A program made the position numbers and the translations under genes. The notes below the pieces were generated by a model that was not told the DNA's origin, did not search any database, and saw only the letters and a list, made by a program, of their open reading frames with translations. 58,342 bases of DNA from Streptosporangiales bacterium (GTDB lineage Bacteria; Actinomycetota; Actinomycetes; Streptosporangiales; WHST01), in the NCBI GenBank assembly GCA_009379955.1, contig WHST01000029.1:1-58342 (forward strand), written 5' to 3'. Position 1 is the stretch's first letter; each line of letters opens with the position of its first letter. Positions 6,877 to 16,925 of this stretch are shown here, in pieces.

Positions 6877-8628
6877 TCAGCCGTCCTCGGTGCGGTCGGC
6901 CGGCTGGTCCGCGGCGTCGTCGCCCTTCTTCTTCTCGTCCTTCACGCAGATGACGTGGGGAGTGGCGAGATAGACCGTGCGGAACGGCTCGGTGCGGACG
7001 ACCGCGCCGTCCTGCTTGAAGACCCGGGAGTACGTGACGTCGTACCCGATCGCCGGTGACTCGGGTGTGCAGGTCGGGCTCTTGTCACGGATGGTCTGCG
7101 GATTGCGGTAGTTCGACTTCTTGGGCGCCGTGGCGTCGACGTCGTAGTGCTTGGTGCCCCACATCGTCACCGTGATGGACGTGTCGGAGTACGACGTGGT
7201 GATGTAGACGCCCGTCTTCGTGTCGTTCTTGAACCGCAGGTCGGGCTGGGTCCACGAGACCGTCGCCTCACGACCGAGCGGGTAGCGCGAGATGTAGTAG
7301 CTGTGCGGCTGGTGCTGGACGTCCTTCAGGCCGGCGAAGAACATCGCGTTGAAGGTGGTGGTGGCGATCTGCGAGACGCCGCCGCCGACGCTGTCGACGT
7401 GCCGGCCCTCGAGGATCATCGGCGCGGGGACGAACCCCTTCTCCCTGGTGCGCTCGCCGAGCGTGCCGTTGAGGCTGAAGGTCTTGCCCGGCTTGACGAG
7501 CGTGCCGTCGAGGATCTTCGCCGCCTGGTGGATGTTGGTCACCCGCGACTCGCAGCAGGGGTGGTTGGTCGTGAAGGCGCTGACCTTCTGCTTGATGCCG
7601 AGCGACTCGGCCTTCTTCGTCGTCAGCTTCGGCTCGGCCCCGGACACCGGAGCCGACACCTCGCGGTCATCGGCCTTGCCGAGGACCCGGGCGACCGCCT
7701 GGCCGAGGCGCGTGCGATCGACCATGCGGCCCTCGACGGCGGGCACGACCTTCGGCTTGCCGTTCTTGATGGCGAAGGTGGCGTCCTTCGGCTCCTTCTC
7801 GAGCTTGTCGAGCGAACGGCCGATGTCGTCGGCGAGGCCCTCGCCGTCGACCTTCGGCGCGAGCTCACCCGCGGCCCCGGTGACGAACTCGGTGTTGGCC
7901 GCGATCGCCTTCGGCGACACCGAGAGCTCGTTCTTTCCCGTGCCCAGCGTGACCGGCGAGGCGACCGCGGTGCGTGCCGCGCCCTCGACGACCTTGCGGA
8001 CGGCGTCGTCGGTGCTCTTGGGCCGGACGGTCCGCGCGCGCAGGTCGAGCGTGCGGTCGGTCGGGAAGGCCGTGCGCACGGTGGCGGCCGCGGCGCGCCG
8101 GTCGAGCATGCGCCCGTCGCGCGGCAGCGTCGCGATCGGCTCGGTGCCCTCGTACGTGACCTTGCCCTCGCGCACCTCGCGGTCGAACTTCTTCGCGACG
8201 CCTTCGAGCGCCGCCGCAAGCTTCTCCCGGTCGACGCGGACGACCGGATCGAGCTCGGCGCGGCCCGCGATCTGGCGCGCCAGTCGCAGGGGGTTGGGGC
8301 TGCGCCCCTCAGCGGACTGCGCCGTCGCCTCGGCGTCGAACACCAGGCCGGCGTCCTTCGGGTCGATCTCGAACGTCTCGTCGTCGACGCGGACCGGGAG
8401 CGGGTCCGTCGCCGCGTCACCGAGCTCACGCGAGAGCTTCTGCTCCGCGCCGGCGGCCGACATGCCGCCGATGTCGACGCCGCGGACCGACGTGCCCCGA
8501 GGTACGCCGCCGCCCACGTAGACGTAGGCACCGGCGTAGGACAGCAGGAGGGCGCCCACGACGACGCAGGGGATCCAGACGGAGCGGCGGCGCAGCACAG
8601 GTAGCGCGCGTCCGAACAGCGCTCTCAC
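6877..8628 (-). CDS. VanW-family protein with peptidoglycan-binding-like repeats
   Basis: A 583-residue protein with an N-terminal transmembrane anchor (about 17-38). Next comes a long region with two copies of the YoaR-like putative peptidoglycan-binding domain (repeat starts marked by RGVDIGGMSAAGAEQKL and by a later KLEKEPKDATF segment). The VanW domain (about 350-510) carries TNHPCCESRVTNIHQAA, VDSVGGGVSQIATTTFNA and HSYYISRYPLG. VanW proteins accompany vancomycin-resistance and sporulation loci, but their biochemical role is not settled; they act at the cell wall. The GTG start overlaps the stop of the upstream flavin reductase (4 bp), and the kinase gene follows after 7 bp. Confidence 0.88.
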   Translation of the reverse strand: MRALFGRALPVLRRRSVWIPCVVVGALLLSYAGAYVYVGGGVPRGTSVRGVDIGGMSAAGAEQKLSRELGDAATDPLPVRVDDETFEIDPKDAGLVFDAEATAQSAEGRSPNPLRLARQIAGRAELDPVVRVDREKLAAALEGVAKKFDREVREGKVTYEGTEPIATLPRDGRMLDRRAAAATVRTAFPTDRTLDLRARTVRPKSTDDAVRKVVEGAARTAVASPVTLGTGKNELSVSPKAIAANTEFVTGAAGELAPKVDGEGLADDIGRSLDKLEKEPKDATFAIKNGKPKVVPAVEGRMVDRTRLGQAVARVLGKADDREVSAPVSGAEPKLTTKKAESLGIKQKVSAFTTNHPCCESRVTNIHQAAKILDGTLVKPGKTFSLNGTLGERTREKGFVPAPMILEGRHVDSVGGGVSQIATTTFNAMFFAGLKDVQHQPHSYYISRYPLGREATVSWTQPDLRFKNDTKTGVYITTSYSDTSITVTMWGTKHYDVDATAPKKSNYRNPQTIRDKSPTCTPESPAIGYDVTYSRVFKQDGAVVRTEPFRTVYLATPHVICVKDEKKKGDDAADQPADRTEDG

Positions 8629-9149
8629 GAGACTCCCCCTTCGAGCCTTCGGTACGACCCCTGGAAGTGCAGCAGCGGTCGGGCCGCACCGTCGGGCACG
8701 GACGCGGCGAGCACGTCTCCGAGCACGATACTGTGGTCACCCCCGTCGTACACAGCGCGCGTACGGCATTCCAGCACACCGATCGCGCCGGTCAGCACGG
8801 GGGCTCCCGTCAACGGCGCCGCCACGTGCGCCACGGCTCCGAACTGGTCCTCGAGCGGACGTCCGCGATGCGCGAACCACCTGCTCGCCGGCTCTCCGTG
8901 CTCACCGAGCACGGACACCGCCCAGGTTCCCGCCCGCAGCACGGCGTCGTGGAACCGCGCGACCTTCTCGGCGCAGAACAGCACGAGCACGGGGTCGAGG
9001 GACACCGAGGTCAGCGAGTTGACGGTCATCGCGTGGTCGACGTCGCCGTCGCGCGTGGTCACCACGGCGATGCCGGTCGCGAACCTCCCGATGACCTTGC
9101 GGAAGTGTGCGGTGTCGACGCGCTCACCGTCGTCAGGTTCTGCGTGCAC
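8625..9149 (-). CDS. Flavin reductase domain protein (FMN-binding)
   Basis: A 174-residue single-domain protein of the Flavin_Reduct family. Visible family marks are FRKVIGRFATGIAVVTT near the N-terminus, AMTVNSLTSVSLDPVLVLFC (FMN-binding core, about 40-59), FHDAVLRAGTWAVSVL and a C-terminal HFQGSYRRL. Members reduce free FMN/FAD with NAD(P)H for partner monooxygenases or are monooxygenase components; no partner is encoded nearby. It heads the flavin reductase-vanW-kinase run. GTG start at 9149. Confidence 0.88.
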   Translation of the reverse strand: MHAEPDDGERVDTAHFRKVIGRFATGIAVVTTRDGDVDHAMTVNSLTSVSLDPVLVLFCAEKVARFHDAVLRAGTWAVSVLGEHGEPASRWFAHRGRPLEDQFGAVAHVAAPLTGAPVLTGAIGVLECRTRAVYDGGDHSIVLGDVLAASVPDGAARPLLHFQGSYRRLEGGVS

Positions 9150-9158
9150 CCAGGCAAG

Positions 9159-9593
9159 CTACCCGCCGGGGCGCCCGGGTGCCTGGGCCACCCGCGCGGG
9201 CAGGCCGTACCAGGGCAGCAACACGACGCCGAGGACCGACGCGATCGTGCCCGCCAACAGGAAGGCGTAACCCGTGCCGTTGCCCGGGACGACGAAGTCG
9301 CCCTCCGGCCGCCCGACCGACAGCATGATCACGGACAGCAACCACGTCGCGCACGGGACCAGCGCGAACATCCGCGACCGGGTACCCCGGCCCACCAGCT
9401 GCGGGACGAGGAAGTTGACGACGACGGTGACCGCCACACCCGCCGGCAGGCCCCACAGCCGGACCGGGTGCACGAACGCCTCGACCACGCCCACGACGAC
9501 GCCAAGGACCGCGAGCACGACGACGAGCGCGACCGCGACCACCACCGCGAGCGCGTCCGGGGTGCCCGTGGCCCTCGGCGCCGACACGCTCAC
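9159..9593 (-). CDS. DUF6113-type four-helix membrane protein next to mshB
   Basis: A small integral membrane protein of about 144 residues with four hydrophobic segments and a positive C-terminus. The GTG at 9593 is chosen because the frame further upstream runs into the mshB stop region; a second GTG two codons later is equally possible and the ribosome-binding site is weak. A protein of this kind directly downstream of mshB is common in Actinobacteria (DUF6113), which supports the family call. Function is unknown. It starts 13 bp after the mshB stop, so it is probably co-transcribed with it. Confidence 0.7.
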   Translation of the reverse strand: MSVSAPRATGTPDALAVVVAVALVVVLAVLGVVVGVVEAFVHPVRLWGLPAGVAVTVVVNFLVPQLVGRGTRSRMFALVPCATWLLSVIMLSVGRPEGDFVVPGNGTGYAFLLAGTIASVLGVVLLPWYGLPARVAQAPGRPGG

Positions 9594-9606
9594 CGCGACG
9601 TCGTGG

Positions 9607-10527
9607 CTACTCGACACCGGCGAACAGATCGTCCTCGCGCCCGTTCGCGCCGGTCGGGCCGAGCGCACCCTTGACCAGGCGGTACGCCTCCAGGCCCATC
9701 ACCTCGTTGCCGAGATGGTTCGACAACGCGAAGAACGGGAAGTCGACCGTGATCTGAGTGGCGTGCGCCCGCATCGCCTCGGCCTTGCGCTCCGCGTGGG
9801 CCGTGCCGTCGATCTCGGTGGTGACCCACTCGCCGGGCACGATCGTCGGCGGGAGCGGAGCGTCCTCGGCGAACCAGTCGCCGAACGGTGACTCCACACC
9901 GAGCTCCTTCAGCCGGCGGGTGCCGTCGAGGAGCCGGTCGCGGTCCATGGCGTTCCAGTAGACCTTCGGCACGTCCCACGCCTCGCCGAGGTCGAGCCGG
10001 TACGAGGGACCGGCCGCGAGCATCGAGGCGTACATCGTCACCCGGTGCGCCTGCACGTGGTCGGGGTGGCCGTAGCCGCCCCACGGGTCGTACGTCACGA
10101 GCACCTGCGGACGCAGCTCGCGGATGACGGCGACGAGGTCGTCCGCCGCCGCGAGCAGGTCGGCGGCCCAGAACGCCTCCTTGCGCACGTCGGACGGCGC
10201 GCCGACGCCGCCCTCCTCGGTGTAGACCATGCCGGTGTCGCGGTAACGACCCTCACCGCCGAGGAACCGGTGGTCGGTGACGCCGAGCACCCGCATCGCC
10301 TCGGCGAGCTCACCGATGCGGTGCTTGCCCAGGCCGTCCTCCCGTTCGGCGGCGAGGTGCTCGAGCTCGGGGACGAGGATCTCGCCCTGCTCCCCCAGCG
10401 TGCACGTCACCAGGGTCACCTGCGCGCCCTCGGCGACGTACTTCGCCATCGTCGCGCCGTTGCCGATCGTCTCGTCGTCGGGATGCGCGTGAACGAGCAG
10501 CAGACGCCGCGCGGAACCAGTACTCAT
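9607..10527 (-). CDS. mshB: N-acetyl-1-D-myo-inositol-2-amino-2-deoxy-alpha-D-glucopyranoside deacetylase
   Basis: A 306-residue zinc deacetylase of the PIG-L/LmbE family. It catalyses the second step of mycothiol synthesis, removing acetate from GlcNAc-inositol. The zinc site is visible as HAHPDDE near residue 12, with the later H in [10 protein letters not shown]. Further MshB marks are [30 protein letters not shown] and the C-terminal [18 protein letters not shown]. The ATG at 10525-10527 fits the usual start of the enzyme. TAGGGT lies exactly 7 nt upstream, so the transcript may be leaderless. A mycothiol-dependent MDMPI protein is encoded at 57427-58197. Confidence 0.95.
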   Translation of the reverse strand: MSTGSARRLLLVHAHPDDETIGNGATMAKYVAEGAQVTLVTCTLGEQGEILVPELEHLAAEREDGLGKHRIGELAEAMRVLGVTDHRFLGGEGRYRDTGMVYTEEGGVGAPSDVRKEAFWAADLLAAADDLVAVIRELRPQVLVTYDPWGGYGHPDHVQAHRVTMYASMLAAGPSYRLDLGEAWDVPKVYWNAMDRDRLLDGTRRLKELGVESPFGDWFAEDAPLPPTIVPGEWVTTEIDGTAHAERKAEAMRAHATQITVDFPFFALSNHLGNEVMGLEAYRLVKGALGPTGANGREDDLFAGVE

Positions 10528-10534
10528 GGGCCAA

Positions 10535-10540
10535 ACCCTA
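10535..10540 (-). promoter_or_regulatory. Candidate -10 element for leaderless mshB
   Basis: TAGGGT matches the actinobacterial TANNNT -10 pattern and lies 7 nt before the mshB ATG, so transcription would begin at or next to the A of the start codon. No Shine-Dalgarno is clearly separable from it. The -35 region is not recognisable. Confidence 0.5.
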
Positions 10541-10587
10541 TGCCGCACCTCGGACATCCTGCCGCCGGTCCGGCCCGCGCCCGTCCC

Positions 10588-10663
10588 TGCTGATCACGTT
10601 GACGTGATCAACGAGGACTTCACCTCGTGCAGGGACGAGGTGAAGTCCACGTTCGTGAGGTGA
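10588..10663 (+). repeat. Palindrome-plus-hairpin intergenic element, copy 1
   Basis: At 10591-10610 lies TGATCACGTTGACGTGATCA, palindromic except for its two central bases. After a 4-nt spacer come GGACTTCACCTCGT (10615-10628), loop GCAGGG, and the perfect complement (10635-10648). The tail ACGTTCGTGAGG follows. The same arrangement occurs at 24538-24626 and, inverted, at 51511-51589. Here it sits between divergent mshB and the S9 peptidase gene, so it cannot be a terminator for either. Confidence 0.85.
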
Positions 10664-10704
10664 GGCACCGCGAACGGGGTCGCGACCGTGAGAGGATCGC
10701 GCGC

Positions 10705-12798
10705 GTGTCACGCGAAAACGAGCTCAGCTACCCCCGTCACACCGCCCGCACCCGCAGGTTCACCTTCGGTGCGCCGCGTGCGTTCTCCGTCACCCCGGAC
10801 GGCAAGCGCGTGCTGTACCTGCGGTCCCGCGCGGGCGACGACCCGATGACCTGCCTGTGGTCCCTCGACGTCGAGTCCGGCGACGAGACCCTGCTCGCCG
10901 ACCCCGTCGGCCTGCTCGGCGCCGGGGTCGAGGACCTCCCGCCCGAGGAGCGGGCGCGCAGGGAGCGCATGCGCGAGGCGGCCGGCGGGATCGTCGGCTA
11001 CGCCACGGACGACGCCGCCGACACCGTGACGTTCGCTCTGGGCGGACGGCCGTACGTCGTCCGCGGGGGTGCGGACCCACGCCCCGTCACGGCGAGGACA
11101 CCGGTGGTCGACCCGCGCATCGACCCCACGGGACGCAGGATCGGGTACGTCCACGCGGGAGCGTTCCGCGTCGCGGACATCGACGGCGACGACCGCGCGC
11201 TCGCCGACCCGGCGGACGAGCAGGCCGACGGCGACGACGTCGGCTACGGCCTCGCCGAGTTCGTCGCCGCCGAGGAGATGTCACGCACCCGTGGCTTCTG
11301 GTGGGCGCCGGACGGCGAGCGTGTGCTCGTCGCGCGGGTCGACAACGCGCCCGTGCGCCGCTGGTACATCGCCGACCCCGCGCACCCCGAGCGCCCGCCG
11401 GTCGAGCACCCCTATCCCGCCGCGGGCACGGCGAACGCCGACGTCCGGCTGTTCGTCCTCGGACTCGACGGCAGCCGCGTCGAGGTGCGCTGGGACCGCG
11501 CGGCCTTCGAGTACCTCGCCCAGGTCGTGTGGCCCGCGCAGGGACCGCACCTCGTCGTGCAGTCGCGCGACCAGCGCACGGTGCGGCTGCTGAGCGTCGA
11601 CCCCGACACCGGCAACACCGCCGTCGTCCGCGAGGACACCGACCCGGCGTGGGTCGAGCTCGTCGGCGGCGTCCCCGCGTGGGCGGGCGACCGTCTCGTG
11701 TGGGTGAGCGACGTCGACGGGTGGCGGCGTCTCGTCGTCGACGGCGCGCCGGTGACCCCGGACGGCCTGCAGGTGCGGCACGTCCTCGCCGCGGACGACG
11801 ACGGCGTCCTGTTCACCGCGTCGACCGAGCCGACCGAGGTGCACGTCCACGCCTGGGGACCGGACGGCTCGGTGGCTCCCGTCACCGACGTGCCTGGCGT
11901 GCACGCGGCGGTGCGCGCCGCCGGTACCACGGTCGTCACCTCCACCACCCTCGACGCCGACCTCGGCACGTCGACGGTGACCCGTGCCGACCTCTCGTGG
12001 CAGGTCAGGTCGTTCGCCGACACCCCGTCCGTCCGCCCGTCCGTCACGCTCATCCGCACCGGCGAGCGCGAGCTGCGCACGGCGGTGCTGCTGCCGACCG
12101 GTCACGAGCCGGGTTCGGCGCGCCTGCCCGTGCTGCTCGACCCGTACGGCGGGCCGCACGCCCAGCGGGTGCTGGCGAGCCGCCGGGCGTTCTACGAGTC
12201 GCAGTGGTTCGCCGACCAGGGCTTCGCGGTCGTCGTGGCCGACGGACGCGGCACGCCTGGACGCGGCGCCGCCTGGGAGCGCGCCGTGCACGGCGACCTC
12301 GCGACACCGGTGCTCCAGGACCAGGTCGACGCGCTGCACGGCGCTGCCGAGGTGTACCCGGACCTCGATCTCGACCGGGTCGGCATCCGCGGCTGGTCGT
12401 TCGGCGGCTACCTCGCCGCCCTCGCGGTGCTGCGCCGTCCCGACGTGTTCCGGGTCGGCGTCGCCGGCGCCCCCGTCACCGACCTCAGCCTGTACGACAC
12501 GCACTACCAGGAGCGCTACCTCGGCGACCCCGTGACCAGCCCGGAGACGTACCGGCGGTCGTCCATCATCGACGACGCACCGAACCTCACCCGCCCACTG
12601 CTGATCATCCACGGCCTGGTCGACGACAACGTCGTCGTCGCGCACACGCTGCGGCTCTCGTCGGCCCTGCTCGCCGCGGGCCGGCCGCACACCGTGCTGC
12701 CGCTGTCCGGCGTCACCCACATGGCGTCACAGGAGACGGTGGCCGAGAACCTCCTCCTGCTGCAGGTGCGGTTCCTGAAGGACGCCCTCGGCGACTGA
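10705..12798 (+). CDS. S9-family peptidase (dipeptidyl-peptidase IV / prolyl oligopeptidase type)
   Basis: A 697-residue serine peptidase starting at the GTG at 10705 after GAGAGGA. Residues up to about 440 form the beta-propeller region (DPPIV N-terminal type, with the glutamate-containing EFVAAEEMSRTRGFWW stretch that in this family binds substrate N-termini). The alpha/beta hydrolase domain carries the nucleophile in GWSFGGYLA (about 570-578), Asp in IHGLVDDNV and His in SGVTHMA. No signal peptide is visible, so it acts in the cytoplasm. It converges on the opp operon with a 12-bp gap, which fits a role in trimming imported peptides. Confidence 0.92.
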   Translation: MSRENELSYPRHTARTRRFTFGAPRAFSVTPDGKRVLYLRSRAGDDPMTCLWSLDVESGDETLLADPVGLLGAGVEDLPPEERARRERMREAAGGIVGYATDDAADTVTFALGGRPYVVRGGADPRPVTARTPVVDPRIDPTGRRIGYVHAGAFRVADIDGDDRALADPADEQADGDDVGYGLAEFVAAEEMSRTRGFWWAPDGERVLVARVDNAPVRRWYIADPAHPERPPVEHPYPAAGTANADVRLFVLGLDGSRVEVRWDRAAFEYLAQVVWPAQGPHLVVQSRDQRTVRLLSVDPDTGNTAVVREDTDPAWVELVGGVPAWAGDRLVWVSDVDGWRRLVVDGAPVTPDGLQVRHVLAADDDGVLFTASTEPTEVHVHAWGPDGSVAPVTDVPGVHAAVRAAGTTVVTSTTLDADLGTSTVTRADLSWQVRSFADTPSVRPSVTLIRTGERELRTAVLLPTGHEPGSARLPVLLDPYGGPHAQRVLASRRAFYESQWFADQGFAVVVADGRGTPGRGAAWERAVHGDLATPVLQDQVDALHGAAEVYPDLDLDRVGIRGWSFGGYLAALAVLRRPDVFRVGVAGAPVTDLSLYDTHYQERYLGDPVTSPETYRRSSIIDDAPNLTRPLLIIHGLVDDNVVVAHTLRLSSALLAAGRPHTVLPLSGVTHMASQETVAENLLLLQVRFLKDALGD

Positions 12799-12810
12799 CC
12801 CGCCTCAGGC

Positions 12811-13828
12811 TCAGTCGAGGTGGATGATCTCGCGCTGCTTCGCGAAGTGGCAGGCGCTGGGGTGCGGGCTGCCCTCGCGGACGACGAGCTCGGGGACCTC
12901 CTCGGCGCAGATGTCCTCCGCCTTCCAGCACCGGGTACGGAACCGGCAGCCGGACGGCGGGTTGGCCGGGCTCGGCACGTCGCCCTCGAGCACGATCTCC
13001 TCGCGCTTGCCGCGCAGCGTCGGGTCGGGCACGGGCACCGCGGACAGCAGTGCCTGGGTGTACGGGTGCGTCGGCTCCTTGTAGAGCTCGGCCTGGTCGC
13101 CGACCTCCATCACCTTGCCGAGGTACATGACCGCCACACGGTCGGCGATGTGGCGCACGACGGAGAGGTCGTGCGCGATGAAGATGTACGACAGGTTGAA
13201 CTCGTCCTGGAGCGACTCCAGCAGGTTCATCACCTGGGCCTGCACCGACACGTCGAGCGCCGAGACCGGCTCGTCGCAGATGATGATCTCCGGACGGAGT
13301 GCGAGACCGCGCGCGATCCCGATCCGCTGCCGCTGGCCACCGGAGAACTGGTGCGGGTACCTGTTGATGTGGTCGGGGTTGAGCCCCACCACGTCGAGGA
13401 GCTCCTGCACCCGGGCGCGGCGGCTGTTCCTCGGCGCCACCTCCGGGTGGATCTCGTACGCCTCGCCGATGATGTCGCCGACCGTCATACGAGGGTTGAG
13501 CGACGTGTACGGGTCCTGGAAGACCATCTGGATCTGCCGGCGGATCCGGCGCATCTGCCCCGGCCGCAGCCGCGCGATGTCCTGGTCGCGGTAGAGGATC
13601 GAACCGGCCGTCGGCTTCTCGAGCGCCATCAGCAGCTTGGCGAGCGTCGACTTGCCGCACCCCGACTCGCCGACCAGGCCGAGCGTCTCACCCGCCTTCA
13701 GGTCGAAGCTGACACCGTCGACCGCCTTCACGTGACCCACCGTGCGCTTGAACACGATGCCCTGCGTCAGCGGGAAGTGCTTGACCAGGTCGCGGATCTC
13801 GAGGACGTTCTCCGCGCTCGTCGAGGGC

Positions 13829-13842
<14 letters not shown>
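12811..13842 (-). CDS. Oligopeptide/dipeptide ABC transporter ATP-binding protein, OppF/DppF type
   Basis: A 343-residue ABC ATPase: Walker [11 protein letters not shown]-loop [16 protein letters not shown], signature [17 protein letters not shown], Walker [13 protein letters not shown] and H-loop IAHDLS. The C-terminal oligopeptide-transporter extension ([20 protein letters not shown]) carries the Cys cluster typical of OppD/OppF proteins. It is the last gene of the opp operon and its start overlaps the end of the oppD-type gene by 14 bp. With its partner ATPase it drives import through the OppB/OppC channel. Confidence 0.92.
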
Positions 13843-14907
<1,065 letters not shown>

Positions 14908-14911
<4 letters not shown>

Positions 14912-15846
14912 CGGAGCTTCGGGTCGAAGGCGTCACGGATCGCGTCACCGATCAGGATGAAGCTCAGCACCGTCACGATGAGGAACAGTGCCGGATACAT
15001 GAGCAGGTGCGGCGAGTCGAAGAAGTAGCGCTGCGCGGCGTTCAGCTGGATCCCCCAGGAGATCTCGGGGAACTGCAGGCCCACACCGAGGAACGTCAAC
15101 GCCGCCTCCGCGCCGATGATCGCGCCGACGGTCAACGTCATGAGCACCATCACCGACATCACCGCGTTGGGCATGATGTGCCGGAACATCAGCCTGCCGT
15201 CCGACGCACCCAACGCGCGGGCCGCCGCCACGTAGTCCATGTTCTTCACCCCCATCACCGCGCCTCGCATGACGCGGGTCTGGGTGGCCCAGCCGAAGGC
15301 CACGAGCGCCGCCGACACGGTGACGACGTTCCTCGCCTCGATCCTGGAGAGGAAGAGGATCGCCGCCAGCAGGAAGGGGAAGCCCAGGAAGATGTCGGTG
15401 ATCCGCTGGAGCAGGCCGTCGACCCAGCCGCCGTAGAAGCCCGAGACCGACCCCACCACGATCGCGACGAAGCCGGCCACCACCGTGACGAGAATGCCGA
15501 TGATGATGGACGGCCTGGCGCCGTAGATGACCTGGGAGTACAGGTCGCAGCCCTGTGCGTCGTAGCCGAACGGGTGGCCGGGCGACGAGGTCTGCTGCGC
15601 GAACTTGAGCTCGCACAGCGTCGGGTCGACGCTGGTCCACAGCCGCGGCACGACCGCCATCGACAGGACGAGCAGCAAGAAGAAGCAGGCGACGAGGAAG
15701 ACCGGGTTGCGGCGCAGGTCGCGCCACGCGTCACCGGCGAGGCTGCGGGGCTTGCCTGCGGGGCCGCCGCCGTGCACCGGCCACGCCGGCCCACTGACCA
15801 CCGCCGGCGTGCCGCCTGCGCTCACCGCGGCCGTGGGGTCACTCAT
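14908..15846 (-). CDS. Peptide ABC transporter permease, OppC/DppC type
   Basis: A 312-residue inner-membrane permease with six or so hydrophobic segments. The first is followed by the large extracytoplasmic loop typical of OppC (about 70-115, with HPFGYDAQGCDLYSQVIYG). The conserved ATPase-contact loop reads AAARALGASDGRLMFRHIMPN. The sequence ends with the family hallmark IGDAIRDAFDPKLR. Its start overlaps the oppB-type gene by 8 bp. Confidence 0.92.
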
Positions 15847-16783
15847 AGCGGATCCTCGGGTCGAGCACGCCGTACAGCAGGTCGACGAGCAGGTTGATCA
15901 GGATGAAGATCAGCACCAGGGCGGTCGCGATGCCGGTGACGACGGAGAACTCCTGGCGCTGGATCGCCGTGAACACCTCGTTGCCGATGCCGGGGAGGTT
16001 GAAGATGCCCTCCGTGATGATCGCGCCGCCGAGGAAGCCGCCGAGCGACAGCCCCTCGAGCGTCACGACGGGGATGAGGGAGTTGCGCAACGCATGCCGC
16101 ACCACCACCCGTCTTCGCGACAGGCCCTTGGCGGTCGCCGTGCGCACGTAGTCGGACCTGAGGTTCTCCACCAGGCTCGTGCGGGTCAGCCGTGCCGCGG
16201 ACCCCATGCCGAGTAACGCGAGGATGACCGCCGGCATGATGTACGACAACGGCCAGCCCTCGGCGATGCCCGCGACCGGGATCACGTCGAAACTGAGCTC
16301 CCGGTGCATGACGGACGCGTTGACCACCTGGAGCACGATGCCGATGACGAACGACGGCACGGCGATGAAGAAGGTCGCGAACATCAGGACGACGTAGTCG
16401 GGCCATCGGCCCCTGCGTAGCGCCGCCACGATGCCGAGCGTGATCGCGAAGATGATCTCGATGACCCACCCGGTGGCGGCCAGCTTGGCCGTCACCGGCC
16501 AGCGCTCCGCCATGATCTCGCTGACCGGGCGCTGGTTGAAGTCCATCCCGAAGTCGCCCTGCGCCAGGCCGCCCATGTAGAGCACGTAGCGCTTCCACAG
16601 CGGCTCGTCCATGTGGTACCGGTCCCGCAGGGCCTGCACGGTCGCCTCCGGCGGCGGCTTGTCACCGAACATCGCGAGGATCGGGTCGCCCGGCATGAAG
16701 TGGAACATCGCGAAAATGAGGAAGGTGACCCCGAAGAACACCGGGATGGCTTGCAGCAGGCGCCGGATGACGTAGCGACCCAT
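15839..16783 (-). CDS. Peptide ABC transporter permease, OppB/DppB type
   Basis: A 314-residue permease beginning MGRYVIRRLLQAIPVFFGVT, the standard OppB start, followed by the MPGDP motif and YHMDEPLWKRYVLYMGGLAQGDFG. The EAA-type loop is RTATAKGLSRRRVVVRHALRNSLIPV. It ends in LLYGVLDPRIRYE. A strong AGGAGG lies 4 nt before the ATG. A 142-bp gap separates it from the upstream oppA1 gene. Confidence 0.93.
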   Translation of the reverse strand: MGRYVIRRLLQAIPVFFGVTFLIFAMFHFMPGDPILAMFGDKPPPEATVQALRDRYHMDEPLWKRYVLYMGGLAQGDFGMDFNQRPVSEIMAERWPVTAKLAATGWVIEIIFAITLGIVAALRRGRWPDYVVLMFATFFIAVPSFVIGIVLQVVNASVMHRELSFDVIPVAGIAEGWPLSYIMPAVILALLGMGSAARLTRTSLVENLRSDYVRTATAKGLSRRRVVVRHALRNSLIPVVTLEGLSLGGFLGGAIITEGIFNLPGIGNEVFTAIQRQEFSVVTGIATALVLIFILINLLVDLLYGVLDPRIRYE

Positions 16784-16925
16784 GGGACCTCCTGATGGAG
16801 CGGTTCAGGACCGGTGGTGGTCGACCACCCTGCTCGGTCGGAAGAAACTTACCTGCTCGGCCCGGCTCTGGTGGACGGTGAGGGACGGCGGGATGACATC
16901 GTTATTTCTCGGATGCGCGCGATGG

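Noticed and set aside
5160-6953. Long open frame of 597 codons on the plus strand opposite the receptor kinase gene
   Set aside because: It mirrors the kinase in antisense and is rich in Arg/Gly/Val from GC-rich third positions; no ribosome-binding site or family pattern. The kinase motifs on the other strand are unmistakable.
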